A stretch of DNA of 64,000 bases from GWF2-38-10 sp964527595 (GTDB lineage: Bacteria; Babelota; Babeliae; Babelales; RVW-14), in the NCBI GenBank assembly GCA_964527595.1, contig CAZGPI010000006.1, positions 12,056-76,055 of the forward strand. The letters run 5' to 3'. Both the position numbers and the translations under genes were made by a program. Below are positions 43,645 through 52,299 of the stretch, in pieces (the first letter of the stretch is position 1; each line of letters starts with the position of its first letter). The notes beneath the pieces are model-generated. The model ran no database searches. It was not told the origin of the DNA and saw nothing but the letters and a program-made list of their open reading frames with translations.

Positions 43645-46523
43645 GTCATTTGTAGATTGTAGGCATCTTCTTGATTGCTCTTGATTTCAGTTAGTGTGAC
43701 GGCTCTATGTTCTGGGCGGAAGAGCGCGCCGAGCTCGATTTGATAAGTGTTTACCAATTTACCATTAACGTCTTTTAGGACAAAGTGGTAATTTTTGCAA
43801 CGGCCGGCAGTTTCTTGTTCAAGATACTTTGGTTGTTCACGGTGTGAGACGATTAAGCTCAGGGTATTATTGTTATGAGCGAAATTTTGGCCGATGACAT
43901 GATAACTGAAATATTCGCCTGAGCGCTGTACCTTTTGGAATAACTCATCAATGATAATGAGCAAGCGTTTATCTTTGCCGAGTTTTTCTTTCTCTTGAAC
44001 GATGCGTTTGATTGATTCTACTTCGTCTCTAAATCCAGACGTCCCTGTTTGAGTATCGGTGGTTGCTGTTTTGTTAACTGTTTTGCCAAGATTATCGGCA
44101 GCGTTGAACGAGAGGAGTACGCGATCAAATGGTGTTGAAGTCCAGCGAGTTGCCGGAACAATTCCGGTTGTGCGTGCCATAAGCGCGGCAATTGCGAGGG
44201 CTCGTTCTATTGTTGATTTACCGCCTTCTGTTGGGCCAGAAAGAATAATGGTTGATGCTTGGCCATCTTTACCCATTTCAAGATCATTGGCAATAATGTT
44301 CTCGGGTTGTGTTTTGCCTAAAAGGTGTGGCAGCCATAAATTGGTTGCGGCAAGATGTGGTGCTTCTTGTTGCTCATATTCAGCAAAGCAGAATTTAACC
44401 TGTTGGTTTTCAAATTCCTTGAGCAATTTGGCTTCTGAAACCTTACGATCAACTTCGCCTAATGCCTCAAGCCATGGGGCAAAGGTATCTTTTATTGATT
44501 GCATGGTTTTGTAGGCTGCAAGTAAATCCTCTGACGCAAAGCGTATGTTGATATTTTTAATCAATCCGGTTGGTGAAAACCAGCTGTATGGTTCATTGCT
44601 TTCGGTTTCATCGATATGCGCTTGGAGCGTGTCTAGCAATTGAGAAAGTTCATGGCTTGTTGCGCCAAGGTAATCGATAGCCTTATTGAGGTTTGCTTTT
44701 GATATGCCATTGCGTTGGAAGAATTCATTATCTTCTTTGAGAATGGTTTGATAAGCCTCCATTTTTTTTGTTACCGTTTTTTCGACGTCAAGTTCTTCTA
44801 CTTCGCGTAGATTATCACGTAAAATCTGATTATTCATCAGAAGCGTCTGAATTTGTTTTACATGATTAATGAGGTGTGCAAAATCAATGAGAGCTTTACG
44901 AGCAAGTTGGATGCTGTGGGTTGTGGTGAGCATTGATTTTTGCGGTATTTTGAAGAAATGTTGATAAGCATATGCTGGTATTAAGCCGGTGCAGGTAAGC
45001 ATTTTAACCAGATGCCAAGGTAGTAAGGTAAAGCCTGGAATTGGTATTGCTATCGGAGTGTGCCCTTCATCGCCTTTATGAAAAAAAGAAAGATTATCCT
45101 CAGCATCACGACTGATAATTGGAAAGTCTCCAGCTGCTTTATCATCAATGAGCGGAGTTCCATCATAATAGTGGCAAGCAAGAAGGTAAAGAACGCATGG
45201 CACAACAATCGTAGCTAATGTTTTATGTTGCATTAATGGATGTGAAAAACGAAGTTCCCGTTCTTCTTGTGCGGTTAACGAGATCTCTAGCTTTGTTGTT
45301 TCTATCATTGTTTTGCAATAAGGCATGTGTTTGGTTACTAATTGTTGTGCATCATTTGCTTGATGTGCGTTTTGGTAACAAAGCTCAATTTTGCCAACGG
45401 TAACAGTTGCCTGGTTATATTGGGCTACATTGTTTTGCTCGCATAATGCGGTGAATTTTGCACATTCGTCTTTCAGTCTATTTTTTACTGATAAATTAAT
45501 AACTTCATCGGTAATTTTGCTGATTATGGGGAGGATGATAGGCATTGCTAATAGCTTGAAGTTGCCGAGATATTCAAGGTCTTTTGGTATGGCAAGTGTT
45601 GCGCTTTTAAGATCTTCCCATCCCTTTGTCAGCATCCCTACGCCAAATATGACCATTCCAGCATCTTGGATAAAGGTTGTCCAGTTTATGGTGCCGATGA
45701 ATGCGGGTGTTTGATCTAATGTACTTACTAGCTCTTGAAGTTGTTCGAGGTCGCCGCCCCTCATTTTTTCAAGTGCAAAATACATTTCGATGATTGGGCC
45801 AAACGTACTATTGGTTGCATATGGGGCGCTTGAAGTTATCTTGATGATTGATTCATCTTTCCAAAATGACAAAAATGAATCTTCAAGGCCTTGGTCTTTT
45901 ATTTGCTGCAAATGTGCATCAAGATTTTCTAATAACTGAGGATTGCGCAATAGTTCTTTGGATACTTCTTGGGATTGTTTGAGTTGAGCAATATCGGTTG
46001 TTGGCATTCCCAGAACCTTTGCCCATTTAACGTAGCCGCTCTTTAGGTTGGTATGGCGAGCAAGCTGGTGTAATAAATGTCCTTTTTCGTTATATGAATC
46101 TTTTTCTTTATCAAGCGGGCTACATGCAACATACAGATTATGTTCATAGTCGTTGAAATCAATGAGTGGCGTGAATACTTCTTGTTTAACTAATTCGTTA
46201 AGTGCAAAACGAGAGAAGATAATGTCGTTGTCATTAATAAAATGAGCCCGTTTGCGTCGTTCATGGTAAAGGGCCGTTAATTGTTGTTCGTAAGTTTCGG
46301 AAGCGGTCTGATTATTTTTCAGATATTCTTCGGTGCTTTGAATTTTGGTGTCAATTTTTTTGAGTTCTTTGCGATATGGGGTAAGAAATTGAGTGCCAAT
46401 TGTATTGGTGGCAGTCGATGGAATTTGCTGGTTAAGGTCGGCCGTTACGATGCCTGTACCCATAAATAATAAAGACACAAAGAATGAGCTTGCTTGGATT
46501 ATTTTTTTTATATTCATAGCCAT
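43617..46523 (-). CDS. Exported or membrane-anchored MutS-like ATPase, copy 1
   Basis: The 968-residue protein starts with a signal-peptide-like segment (SSFFVSLLFMGTGIVTADL, about 11-30). It then has a degenerate MutS core (about 100-210: LARHTNLKSGYVKW, MPTTDIAQLKQSQE), several hydrophobic stretches (about 285-345, 435-452 and 495-520) and lever-like helices. The C-terminal MutS-type ATPase has Walker A GPTEGGKST near 765 and Walker B LLIIIDELF near 857. The N-terminal mismatch-recognition domain of true MutS is absent. MutS-family ATPases normally act on DNA in the cytoplasm; the leader and membrane segments are unexpected. A paralogue with the same layout lies at 60047. Whether the ATPase faces out or in depends on the membrane segments. 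Confidence 0.75.
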   Translation of the reverse strand: MAMNIKKIIQASSFFVSLLFMGTGIVTADLNQQIPSTATNTIGTQFLTPYRKELKKIDTKIQSTEEYLKNNQTASETYEQQLTALYHERRKRAHFINDNDIIFSRFALNELVKQEVFTPLIDFNDYEHNLYVACSPLDKEKDSYNEKGHLLHQLARHTNLKSGYVKWAKVLGMPTTDIAQLKQSQEVSKELLRNPQLLENLDAHLQQIKDQGLEDSFLSFWKDESIIKITSSAPYATNSTFGPIIEMYFALEKMRGGDLEQLQELVSTLDQTPAFIGTINWTTFIQDAGMVIFGVGMLTKGWEDLKSATLAIPKDLEYLGNFKLLAMPIILPIISKITDEVINLSVKNRLKDECAKFTALCEQNNVAQYNQATVTVGKIELCYQNAHQANDAQQLVTKHMPYCKTMIETTKLEISLTAQEERELRFSHPLMQHKTLATIVVPCVLYLLACHYYDGTPLIDDKAAGDFPIISRDAEDNLSFFHKGDEGHTPIAIPIPGFTLLPWHLVKMLTCTGLIPAYAYQHFFKIPQKSMLTTTHSIQLARKALIDFAHLINHVKQIQTLLMNNQILRDNLREVEELDVEKTVTKKMEAYQTILKEDNEFFQRNGISKANLNKAIDYLGATSHELSQLLDTLQAHIDETESNEPYSWFSPTGLIKNINIRFASEDLLAAYKTMQSIKDTFAPWLEALGEVDRKVSEAKLLKEFENQQVKFCFAEYEQQEAPHLAATNLWLPHLLGKTQPENIIANDLEMGKDGQASTIILSGPTEGGKSTIERALAIAALMARTTGIVPATRWTSTPFDRVLLSFNAADNLGKTVNKTATTDTQTGTSGFRDEVESIKRIVQEKEKLGKDKRLLIIIDELFQKVQRSGEYFSYHVIGQNFAHNNNTLSLIVSHREQPKYLEQETAGRCKNYHFVLKDVNGKLVNTYQIELGALFRPEHRAVTLTEIKSNQEDAYNLQMTQEAGILNN

Positions 46524-46654
46524 AAGAATACTTTATTCGTTTTTGATTTGATTGTTATGATGAGCACTTTATGGATACATATGTCTAATAGATATTCTGT
46601 GTGTGTGCTTATGAAGAATATTTTACGTGAAGATGTGAAAGGCGTCAAACGCCG

Positions 46655-47122
46655 CTAGTTGCGCTTGGTGCCTTTTTTGATGCCAAAATCGAGCAAGAGG
46701 TGTGACCAGCAGCCAGCGATGAAGAATAATGAGGCGAAGATGGTTGATGATAGGGGTTGATTATTGTTTGCCATGTAGTAAATAATAGGCATGGGAAGCA
46801 GTGCAAGAAATACAGGATGATGAAGAATAGTACGATGGCGCAGGAGGCCTATAACGATTGCCAGTCCAGCGGTGAAAAGCAGGAGGACCCATTGATGGGT
46901 TAATAATAATCCAAGAAAAGCGCCGATTATACAAAAATAAAACAAACGTTGAATTTTGCTGGTGATATCAAGGTCGGGGATAAGTGAGCCAAGAAGCGTT
47001 ACGCCTAATAGCAATATGGTCCAAGTTGCTGATTGAGGAAAACCAAGAGGAGTGGTGATGAAATAATAGAGCGAGCCAAATGTTACCGCTCCGCCAAGTA
47101 AGTGTACTCTATAACCAGGCAT
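46655..47122 (-). CDS. YdjM/DUF457-type membrane hydrolase
   Basis: The 155-residue protein has four hydrophobic segments and histidine/aspartate motifs placed as in the YdjM (LexA-regulated membrane hydrolase) family: MPGYRVHLLGG at the N-terminus, LIPDLDITSK, RHRTILHHPVF and WSHLLLDFG. These residues would bind a metal at the membrane face. Family function is poorly known. It is followed by the SpoIID-like gene on the same strand, 31 bases away. Confidence 0.8.
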   Translation of the reverse strand: MPGYRVHLLGGAVTFGSLYYFITTPLGFPQSATWTILLLGVTLLGSLIPDLDITSKIQRLFYFCIIGAFLGLLLTHQWVLLLFTAGLAIVIGLLRHRTILHHPVFLALLPMPIIYYMANNNQPLSSTIFASLFFIAGCWSHLLLDFGIKKGTKRN

Positions 47123-47153
47123 AGATACCCCACACGTTTTTTTCTATAGAATT

Positions 47154-48641
47154 TTATTTCAAGTAACTTAGTTTTGTCCCAGGGTAATAGAACTGAAGGA
47201 TTTCTTTGTAATTCCAACCGCGGTCGACTAATCCCTTAGCGCCCCATTGGCATAAGCCTTTAAAGTGGCTGTTTCCGTGACCATGAAAAACAATTTGATT
47301 GCCGTCTTTTTTGATAGAAAAAGCAAGGCTCTTGAGGCGGCCCTGTAATGCCGACTTTACTTCACTAGCAGTTAAAATAACGGTTTTTGTTCTTTTGCCA
47401 ACACACTTAATTTTGTGGGCAACGCCAGCTCTATCGGTCTCGATAACGTGCATATCGGTAATTGAGCTTCCAAAATGAGCAAATTTGTCTTTGCATTTTC
47501 CGCAGTTTTTTAAACAATCAAGAACCGCTGTTTTGTTAAACGTTTCTTTCCATGAATAATACGCCGTATTTTTGCAATAAGGGCAAGGGTCTTTTCTGCA
47601 AAGATATGGCTTAGTTTCGTCACATGACTTCAGATGAGCGGGGATGATTCCGCCGCAACAGATATCAAACATGGTAAGTGCAATATTGCCTTTGTAGGTT
47701 AATACCATATTGCGAGTTTCTTCAACGGCTCGACGAAGATGAGTTTCTGGGTGAGATCCATTATAGATTTGAAAATACGAAGTGTTTTTGAGGTCGTAAG
47801 GGGATTTTGGATTTTTAATGCGTGTTTGCTTCATGTGGTATAAAGCATAGGTTCGGGATGCAACGGCTTGAACTTTATGCATTCCTGGGGGCCAGGATGG
47901 GATCCCCTCATGGCGCAAAACAGAATAAAGATAATCCTCAAGTTCGAGCTTGTTTATAATAAGCGTCGCTGAAGAATTTTTGTCTTTGCAGATATAGAAG
48001 CTGCCCTGATAATCCTTACCATTCAGGTTGATTTTGTTATGCGGAGAACAAATTTCAATATCGTTATGTTTAACTCTGCGGAGTTTGCCGTCTTGGCATT
48101 TTAAAAAGTACTTACCATCTTTAATGAGCAACGAAAGCTCTTCTTCTTGATAGAGAGCCGTTATGTTTGAATGAGCTGGACTTTCGAGCACAAAACCATC
48201 TTTTGCCTTAAGTGTGATATTTACCGTTTCACCGGGCGCATGTTCTTTGAGCAGAACGCGAATGTAATGGGGTTGATCTGTTGGTGTGTTTTCGTATTCG
48301 TCATTGGTCCCAATATTTTTTTGGGGTTGTTTTTTGCTTTTGATATTGTTATGAGTTATCCGTGAATTTGAGCTTTCACTATCATTGTGCGCCAAATGAG
48401 CCAAGAAGAGTGTCTTTGTTTTTGTCTTTTTTGGCGAAACTTTTTTATCAAAAGGTTTTACTCTTTTGCGGTATTTGTTCAGCTGTCCTTTTTTAAGCGT
48501 AGGGGATTTTTTGTTTTTGATCTGGGCATTGTTTTTTTGTGCAACAGTTGTCTTTTTTATGGCTCCGTGGCATGGATTGCAGAAGAGCACAAAAAGAATG
48601 GTGTAAAAAAAAGCGATAAAATGTGTGCGAAGATTAATCAT
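47154..48641 (-). CDS. SpoIID/LytB domain protein
   Basis: The 495-residue protein has a signal peptide (about 1-27), a basic Lys-rich spacer (to about 115) and a SpoIID domain (about 215-490): LELEDYLYSVLRHEGIP, VQAVASRTYALYHM, a cysteine-rich insert with C-x2-C-like pairs, and the C-terminal GHGNSHFKGLCQWGAKGL followed by ILQFYYPGT. SpoIID is a lytic transglycosylase acting on denuded glycan; LytB-type relatives enhance amidases. Its presence indicates peptidoglycan remodelling in the periplasm. Confidence 0.9.
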   Translation of the reverse strand: MINLRTHFIAFFYTILFVLFCNPCHGAIKKTTVAQKNNAQIKNKKSPTLKKGQLNKYRKRVKPFDKKVSPKKTKTKTLFLAHLAHNDSESSNSRITHNNIKSKKQPQKNIGTNDEYENTPTDQPHYIRVLLKEHAPGETVNITLKAKDGFVLESPAHSNITALYQEEELSLLIKDGKYFLKCQDGKLRRVKHNDIEICSPHNKINLNGKDYQGSFYICKDKNSSATLIINKLELEDYLYSVLRHEGIPSWPPGMHKVQAVASRTYALYHMKQTRIKNPKSPYDLKNTSYFQIYNGSHPETHLRRAVEETRNMVLTYKGNIALTMFDICCGGIIPAHLKSCDETKPYLCRKDPCPYCKNTAYYSWKETFNKTAVLDCLKNCGKCKDKFAHFGSSITDMHVIETDRAGVAHKIKCVGKRTKTVILTASEVKSALQGRLKSLAFSIKKDGNQIVFHGHGNSHFKGLCQWGAKGLVDRGWNYKEILQFYYPGTKLSYLK

Positions 48642-48673
48642 TGGCTGAATTCTGTTTTTTAGGGTTGGCTTTT

Positions 48674-49198
48674 CTAATACGTAAAACCACAGTTTGCCAG
48701 AATTTTTAAAAAATCGGTAGGGATTTTATTTTTTTTGTCGACGGCAATATTGGCCATCTTATCAGCTTCTTTGTTGTTTTCGCGCATCACATGGATGAAG
48801 GTATGGGCGATCCCGCGCAAAAGAGCATCAATGTTTTTTTTGATAAGGGCAAGGCTTTCGTTTTTAACTTTGTACAGTTTGTTCATTTGTCGAACAAGCA
48901 ACTGCGAGTCTGAGTAAATTACGAGTTCAACTTGTGCGTCTTTTTCTTGTTTTTGCAATTCAAGGTGAATGAGAAAAAGGGCATAAGCAAGAGCAATGTA
49001 TTCTGCTTGATTATTTGTTTGATTGCCCAGAAAAATTCCGGCGTTTAACGGCGGAAGTCCTGCTCGTTCTATAACAACTCCGGCGCCAGCAGGGCCTGGA
49101 TTTCCTCGTGCGGCACCATCGATATGCACGGTCCAGACATCAATTTTATGAAGCGTTGAGGGTGGTGATGGAATAAGGATTGTTAATTGTTTTTCCAT
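48674..49198 (-). CDS. rnhA: Ribonuclease HI family protein
   Basis: The 174-residue protein has the RNase H catalytic carboxylates: D in VHIDGAARGNPGPAG, E in NNQAEYIAL, D in VIYSDSQLLV and D in NNKEADKMAN. The closest pattern is the archaeal/ RNase HI-like group often found beside zinc-ribbon proteins. It degrades RNA in RNA:DNA hybrids. The adjoining upstream gene (49216) is such a zinc-ribbon protein, 17 bases away, so the two form a unit. Confidence 0.9.
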   Translation of the reverse strand: MEKQLTILIPSPPSTLHKIDVWTVHIDGAARGNPGPAGAGVVIERAGLPPLNAGIFLGNQTNNQAEYIALAYALFLIHLELQKQEKDAQVELVIYSDSQLLVRQMNKLYKVKNESLALIKKNIDALLRGIAHTFIHVMRENNKEADKMANIAVDKKNKIPTDFLKILANCGFTY

Positions 49199-49215
49199 AT
49201 CCGCGGTCTCATTTA

Positions 49216-49953
49216 TTAATAAGATGCGATTTTGACATCTTTTTGTTCTTCTTCATCATAATATAAGAAGCGATAACAGCTTCGGCAAGCAAGAATGTCC
49301 GCTTTTTTTAATTTACTCATATCTTGGTGGAGTATCGAATAAAAGCACACGCTGCAGCACCCATTAAGGACTGGCACAATAGGGTCGGTAACGCGGTGTC
49401 TCATGTTTTCATAACGAGTCATCCACTCAGCGGGTATTTGTTTTGCTAGTTCTGCGCGCTTTTGTTGTGATTGCGCAAGATTTTGTTCGAGTTCGGTGGT
49501 ATGTGTTTTTTTTGCTTCAATATCAAGAGCGAGTTGCTCTATTTTTTGTGCATTGAGTTCTTGATCTTTGGTGGTCTTGGTTTTATCAAGATCCAATTGA
49601 TGATAACTATTCAAAAGCAGGTCTTCAAGTTCTTTGCATTGCGACGATATGGCTGCAATTTCTTTTTCGAGCGCTCTGTATTCTTTTGGATTTTTGATGT
49701 TGTCGAGTTGCTTGCGTTTTTGCGTATCGCTTGCTTCTAACGTTTCGGCTTGAAGCTCATAAAAATCAATATTTTTTTGGCTTTTTGTCAGCTTGAGGTT
49801 GTTGTCGTCAAGGAGTTTTTTGAGCTGTTCGATTTGTTTGTGAGCAGCATCAATACTCTTTTGGTTTGCAAGAATCTCTTCGTTGATACCTATGACGTTC
49901 TTATCATAATCGACAAGCGTTTTTAGATTTTGCCACAGCGCTTTTCCTATCAT
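49216..49953 (-). CDS. Coiled-coil protein with C4 zinc ribbon (zf-RING_7 type)
   Basis: The 245-residue protein is a long antiparallel coiled coil (about 1-180) followed by a zinc ribbon with CCSVCF and CRSCYRFLYY. The NPKEYRALEKEI segment in the coil is typical of this widely conserved family, whose exact role is uncertain but which often neighbours RNase H or rRNA-related genes. It is cytoplasmic. Immediately downstream is the RNase HI gene. Confidence 0.85.
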   Translation of the reverse strand: MIGKALWQNLKTLVDYDKNVIGINEEILANQKSIDAAHKQIEQLKKLLDDNNLKLTKSQKNIDFYELQAETLEASDTQKRKQLDNIKNPKEYRALEKEIAAISSQCKELEDLLLNSYHQLDLDKTKTTKDQELNAQKIEQLALDIEAKKTHTTELEQNLAQSQQKRAELAKQIPAEWMTRYENMRHRVTDPIVPVLNGCCSVCFYSILHQDMSKLKKADILACRSCYRFLYYDEEEQKDVKIASY

Positions 49954-50005
49954 GAGTAGCCTCTTTTTCGTCTTAGGGGGTGTTGTATGTAATGTTTGGG
50001 ATAGA

Positions 50006-50082
50006 TGGTGGGCCCACCTGGACTTGAACCAGGGACCTTTCGGTTATGAGCCGATTGCTCTAACCAACTGAGCTATGGGCCC
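50006..50082 (-). tRNA. tRNA with CAU anticodon (Ile2 or elongator Met)
   Basis: The minus strand folds as a standard cloverleaf with acceptor GGGCCCA/TGGGCCC, D loop AGTTGGTTAGA, anticodon loop CTCATAA and T arm GGTTCAAGTCC, and encodes CCA. The CAU anticodon fits elongator Met, initiator Met or Ile2. The base-paired 1-72 end and the GGTTCAAGTCC T arm with GGGCCC acceptor look more like tRNA-Ile2, which needs TilS-made lysidine, but identity is not settled by sequence. Confidence 0.9.
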
Positions 50083-50166
50083 GCCATAATTTATGATTTA
50101 TATATGTTAATACCAGTAGTCTAGACGACTTTGTAGACGTTGTGAAGTAAAAAGACGCGGCAACGT

Positions 50167-50601
50167 TTATTCGTTAATGGCGACAACTTTTATTTCAAAC
50201 GTCAATTCTTTACCAGCCAGCGGATGATTGGCATCTAAAGTAACACCTTCGTCAGAAATTTCGGTGATAACGACAACCATTGGTTGGGCAACTTGTTTGT
50301 CATTAATCTGGATTTGTTGACCGATTTCTGGGGTGATATGTGGCGGAAATTGTTCTTTTGGAACAATCATAACCGCTTCTTCGCGATAAGGGCCATAAGC
50401 GTTTTCTGCCGCAAGTTTAAACGTTTTTGATTCATCAATATTCATACCAATAACGGCTTGTTCAAATCCTTCAAGGACGAATCCACTTCCAATTTTAAAT
50501 TCGAGTGGTTCGCGTTCGACCGAAGAATCAAAAATAAATCCATCGTCGAGTTTGCCTGTGTAGTGGATTTGGACGGTATCCCCATGTTTTGCCGGTGCCA
50601 T
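50167..50601 (-). CDS. slyD: SlyD-like FKBP-type peptidyl-prolyl isomerase
   Basis: The 144-residue protein has the split FKBP domain with an insert-in-flap domain: VQIHYTGKLDDGFIFDSS, EFKIGSGFVLEGFEQAVIGM, NAYGPYREEAV, then the insert (about 75-120) and LDANHPLAGKELTFEI at the return to the FKBP body. SlyD isomerises proline bonds and acts as a chaperone. The histidine-rich C-terminal metal tail of E. coli SlyD is absent, so nickel storage is not expected. Confidence 0.88.
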   Translation of the reverse strand: MAPAKHGDTVQIHYTGKLDDGFIFDSSVEREPLEFKIGSGFVLEGFEQAVIGMNIDESKTFKLAAENAYGPYREEAVMIVPKEQFPPHITPEIGQQIQINDKQVAQPMVVVITEISDEGVTLDANHPLAGKELTFEIKVVAINE

Positions 50602-50663
50602 GTTTTAAGCTCCCTTTCTAGCATATAACGTTTAACTTAATAAAACTGTGTGATATTGTAACA

Positions 50664-50669
50664 TATAAT
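50664..50669 (+). promoter_or_regulatory. Candidate -10 box of VanX-like gene
   Basis: A perfect TATAAT lies about 50 bases upstream of the start; no good -35 hexamer is seen at the expected distance. Confidence 0.35.
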
Positions 50670-50717
50670 CGATTTATGGTCTTGGTATTTTATCTAAAAA
50701 AAAGGAGACAAGGCGTG

Positions 50718-51347
50718 ATGTTTTCTTGTTGGTTAAAAATAAAAATTATTTATGTCTTTGTCTGTGCGTTTTTATTTGGGCAGAGCGGGTTTGCTTCGCT
50801 TGTTGAGGTCGTGAAAATCAATTCACATATTCATTTAGATATTAGATATGCAACGACAAATAATTTTACCCATAGGGTCGTATATCCATCGGCTAAATGT
50901 TATTTACAGCGTGAAGTTGCGCAGGCTCTTAGTGAGGTTCAAACAGAACTTGAGCGATTAGGTGTTGGATTGAAAATCTTTGATGGTTATCGGCCCTTGT
51001 CTGTTCAAAAAATATTTTGGAAGATTGTTAGTGATAAATTCCCCAATACGCGTGAGCGTGAAAAGTATGTTGCTAACCCAGCAAAAGGCTCGAAACATAA
51101 TCGAGGAACGGCTGTTGATGTAACGTTGATTGATTTGAAAACAGGAAAAGAATTTAAAATGCCCTCAGAATATGATGATTTTTCGGAAAAAGCACATAGA
51201 AATTACGAAAAAATGATCTCAAAAGAAGTGAAAAAAAACTGCAAGTTACTTGAACTGACGATGAAAAAGCATGGCTTTAACGGAGTATCGTCAGAATGGT
51301 GGCACTTTGATTTTAAGGATTGGCAGAAGTATCCAATCTGCGGTTAA
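50718..51347 (+). CDS. D-Ala-D-Ala dipeptidase (VanX/DdpX family)
   Basis: From the ATG at 50718 (AAGGAG ten bases upstream; GTG at 50715 is possible) the 209-residue product has a signal peptide (about 1-26). The metallopeptidase follows, with SKHNRGTAVDVTL giving the zinc histidine and aspartate, and EWWHFDF giving the catalytic glutamate and third zinc ligand. Members hydrolyse D-Ala-D-Ala released from murein. The leader suggests a periplasmic role in peptidoglycan recycling rather than vancomycin resistance, since no vanHA genes are present. Confidence 0.88.
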   Translation: MFSCWLKIKIIYVFVCAFLFGQSGFASLVEVVKINSHIHLDIRYATTNNFTHRVVYPSAKCYLQREVAQALSEVQTELERLGVGLKIFDGYRPLSVQKIFWKIVSDKFPNTREREKYVANPAKGSKHNRGTAVDVTLIDLKTGKEFKMPSEYDDFSEKAHRNYEKMISKEVKKNCKLLELTMKKHGFNGVSSEWWHFDFKDWQKYPICG

Positions 51348-51348
51348 A

Positions 51349-52191
51349 TTAAATCTCAGGAAAGAACGCTCTGCAACCTTTTGGCCGCATTTTCCATACA
51401 GGTGGTGTAGTTGGTTTTAGAGTATGCCGTCTTATTGGCGAAAATAATGGTGCTGGTCGTGCACATTTTTCTTCGGTTTGAATTCCTAATTGAGGCTTGG
51501 TACGCTTTATCGGCGATGTTGGTGGGAGCGCTTGCTCTTGTATTTGAACGACCATTAACCCTGGGCCTCGGTTGCGAGCAAAGTCGATAATATACTGAGA
51601 AAATTGTTCATCGGCGTGGAGTTCACGATCTCCTCTGAAAAAAAGCGAGAGCGAATCGGGAGACATTTTCATCTTGTGGGCAATAAATTTTTTTACGGTA
51701 GCAACGGTTGTTTGGTTGTGTACGCATTTTTGGATACTGAATTGTGCAGAAAAGATATGGTCGAGTGGAAGTAGATCGTGATTTTTTGATTGAAGCAAAA
51801 AATCAACAACAACCTTTTTGAGCTCAATAAAAATTCTTGGATGAGGAAGACTGCTTGCTAGTTGGGCAAGGCAATCAATTGAATCTTCATTATCAAGAAC
51901 ACGTGGAAGCCGATATTTTCTATTTAGTGCCTCATCTTTATCGCAAATGGTTAATACTAGATATTGAGGGTCAATATTTAGGTCAAGATTATCGCTAAGA
52001 TGTGCCTTAAGGTGTGCGACCGTTCCTTGCTCAAACCCTAAAAGTGGGTTTGTAATAGCAATGTCTACATCCATAAGCTTTATACGAGGTTCTTCCCATG
52101 AGAGAATACAAGGGACTATGGTACAAGGTGCTTTTTCAACCAAAAGGCTTAAGGTTATAAGTAAAAGCGGTGCTAATTTTGCTATTTTCAT
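51349..52191 (-). CDS. Exported protein with two ubiquitin-like domains
   Basis: From the ATG at 52191 (GGAG six bases upstream) the 280-residue product has a signal peptide (about 1-23) and two segments resembling ubiquitin-like folds. The first (about 40-124) reads GTVAHLKAHLSDNL then DPQYLVLTI and ends PRIFIEL. The second (about 150-219) reads TTVATVKKFIAHKMKMSPDS, LSLFFRGDREL, QFSQYIIDF and GLMVVQIQE, matching the ubiquitin order of T-x-x-x-VK helix, PD, LxFxG-L, Y-I and terminal strand. A proline-rich basic tail (220-280) follows, without a C-terminal GG. It cannot be conjugated as such; host-pathway mimicry is inference. Confidence 0.55.
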   Translation of the reverse strand: MKIAKLAPLLLITLSLLVEKAPCTIVPCILSWEEPRIKLMDVDIAITNPLLGFEQGTVAHLKAHLSDNLDLNIDPQYLVLTICDKDEALNRKYRLPRVLDNEDSIDCLAQLASSLPHPRIFIELKKVVVDFLLQSKNHDLLPLDHIFSAQFSIQKCVHNQTTVATVKKFIAHKMKMSPDSLSLFFRGDRELHADEQFSQYIIDFARNRGPGLMVVQIQEQALPPTSPIKRTKPQLGIQTEEKCARPAPLFSPIRRHTLKPTTPPVWKMRPKGCRAFFPEI

Positions 52192-52299
52192 GTAAGACTC
52201 CATTTTTTAGTAAAAACAATTTTATTTGATTCTTGCTATTAATTTCTATTATAACAGAATGTGTTTGTTTGTAAAACGCCTATGTGTTGCGAATAACCT

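Noticed and set aside
43617..46523. Call as the DNA mismatch repair protein MutS
   Set aside because: The N-terminal mismatch-binding domains are missing and a leader plus membrane segments are present; only the core and ATPase resemble MutS.
50718..51347. Vancomycin resistance gene
   Set aside because: VanX-family motifs are present but no vanH, vanA or regulators; a signal peptide suggests murein recycling.
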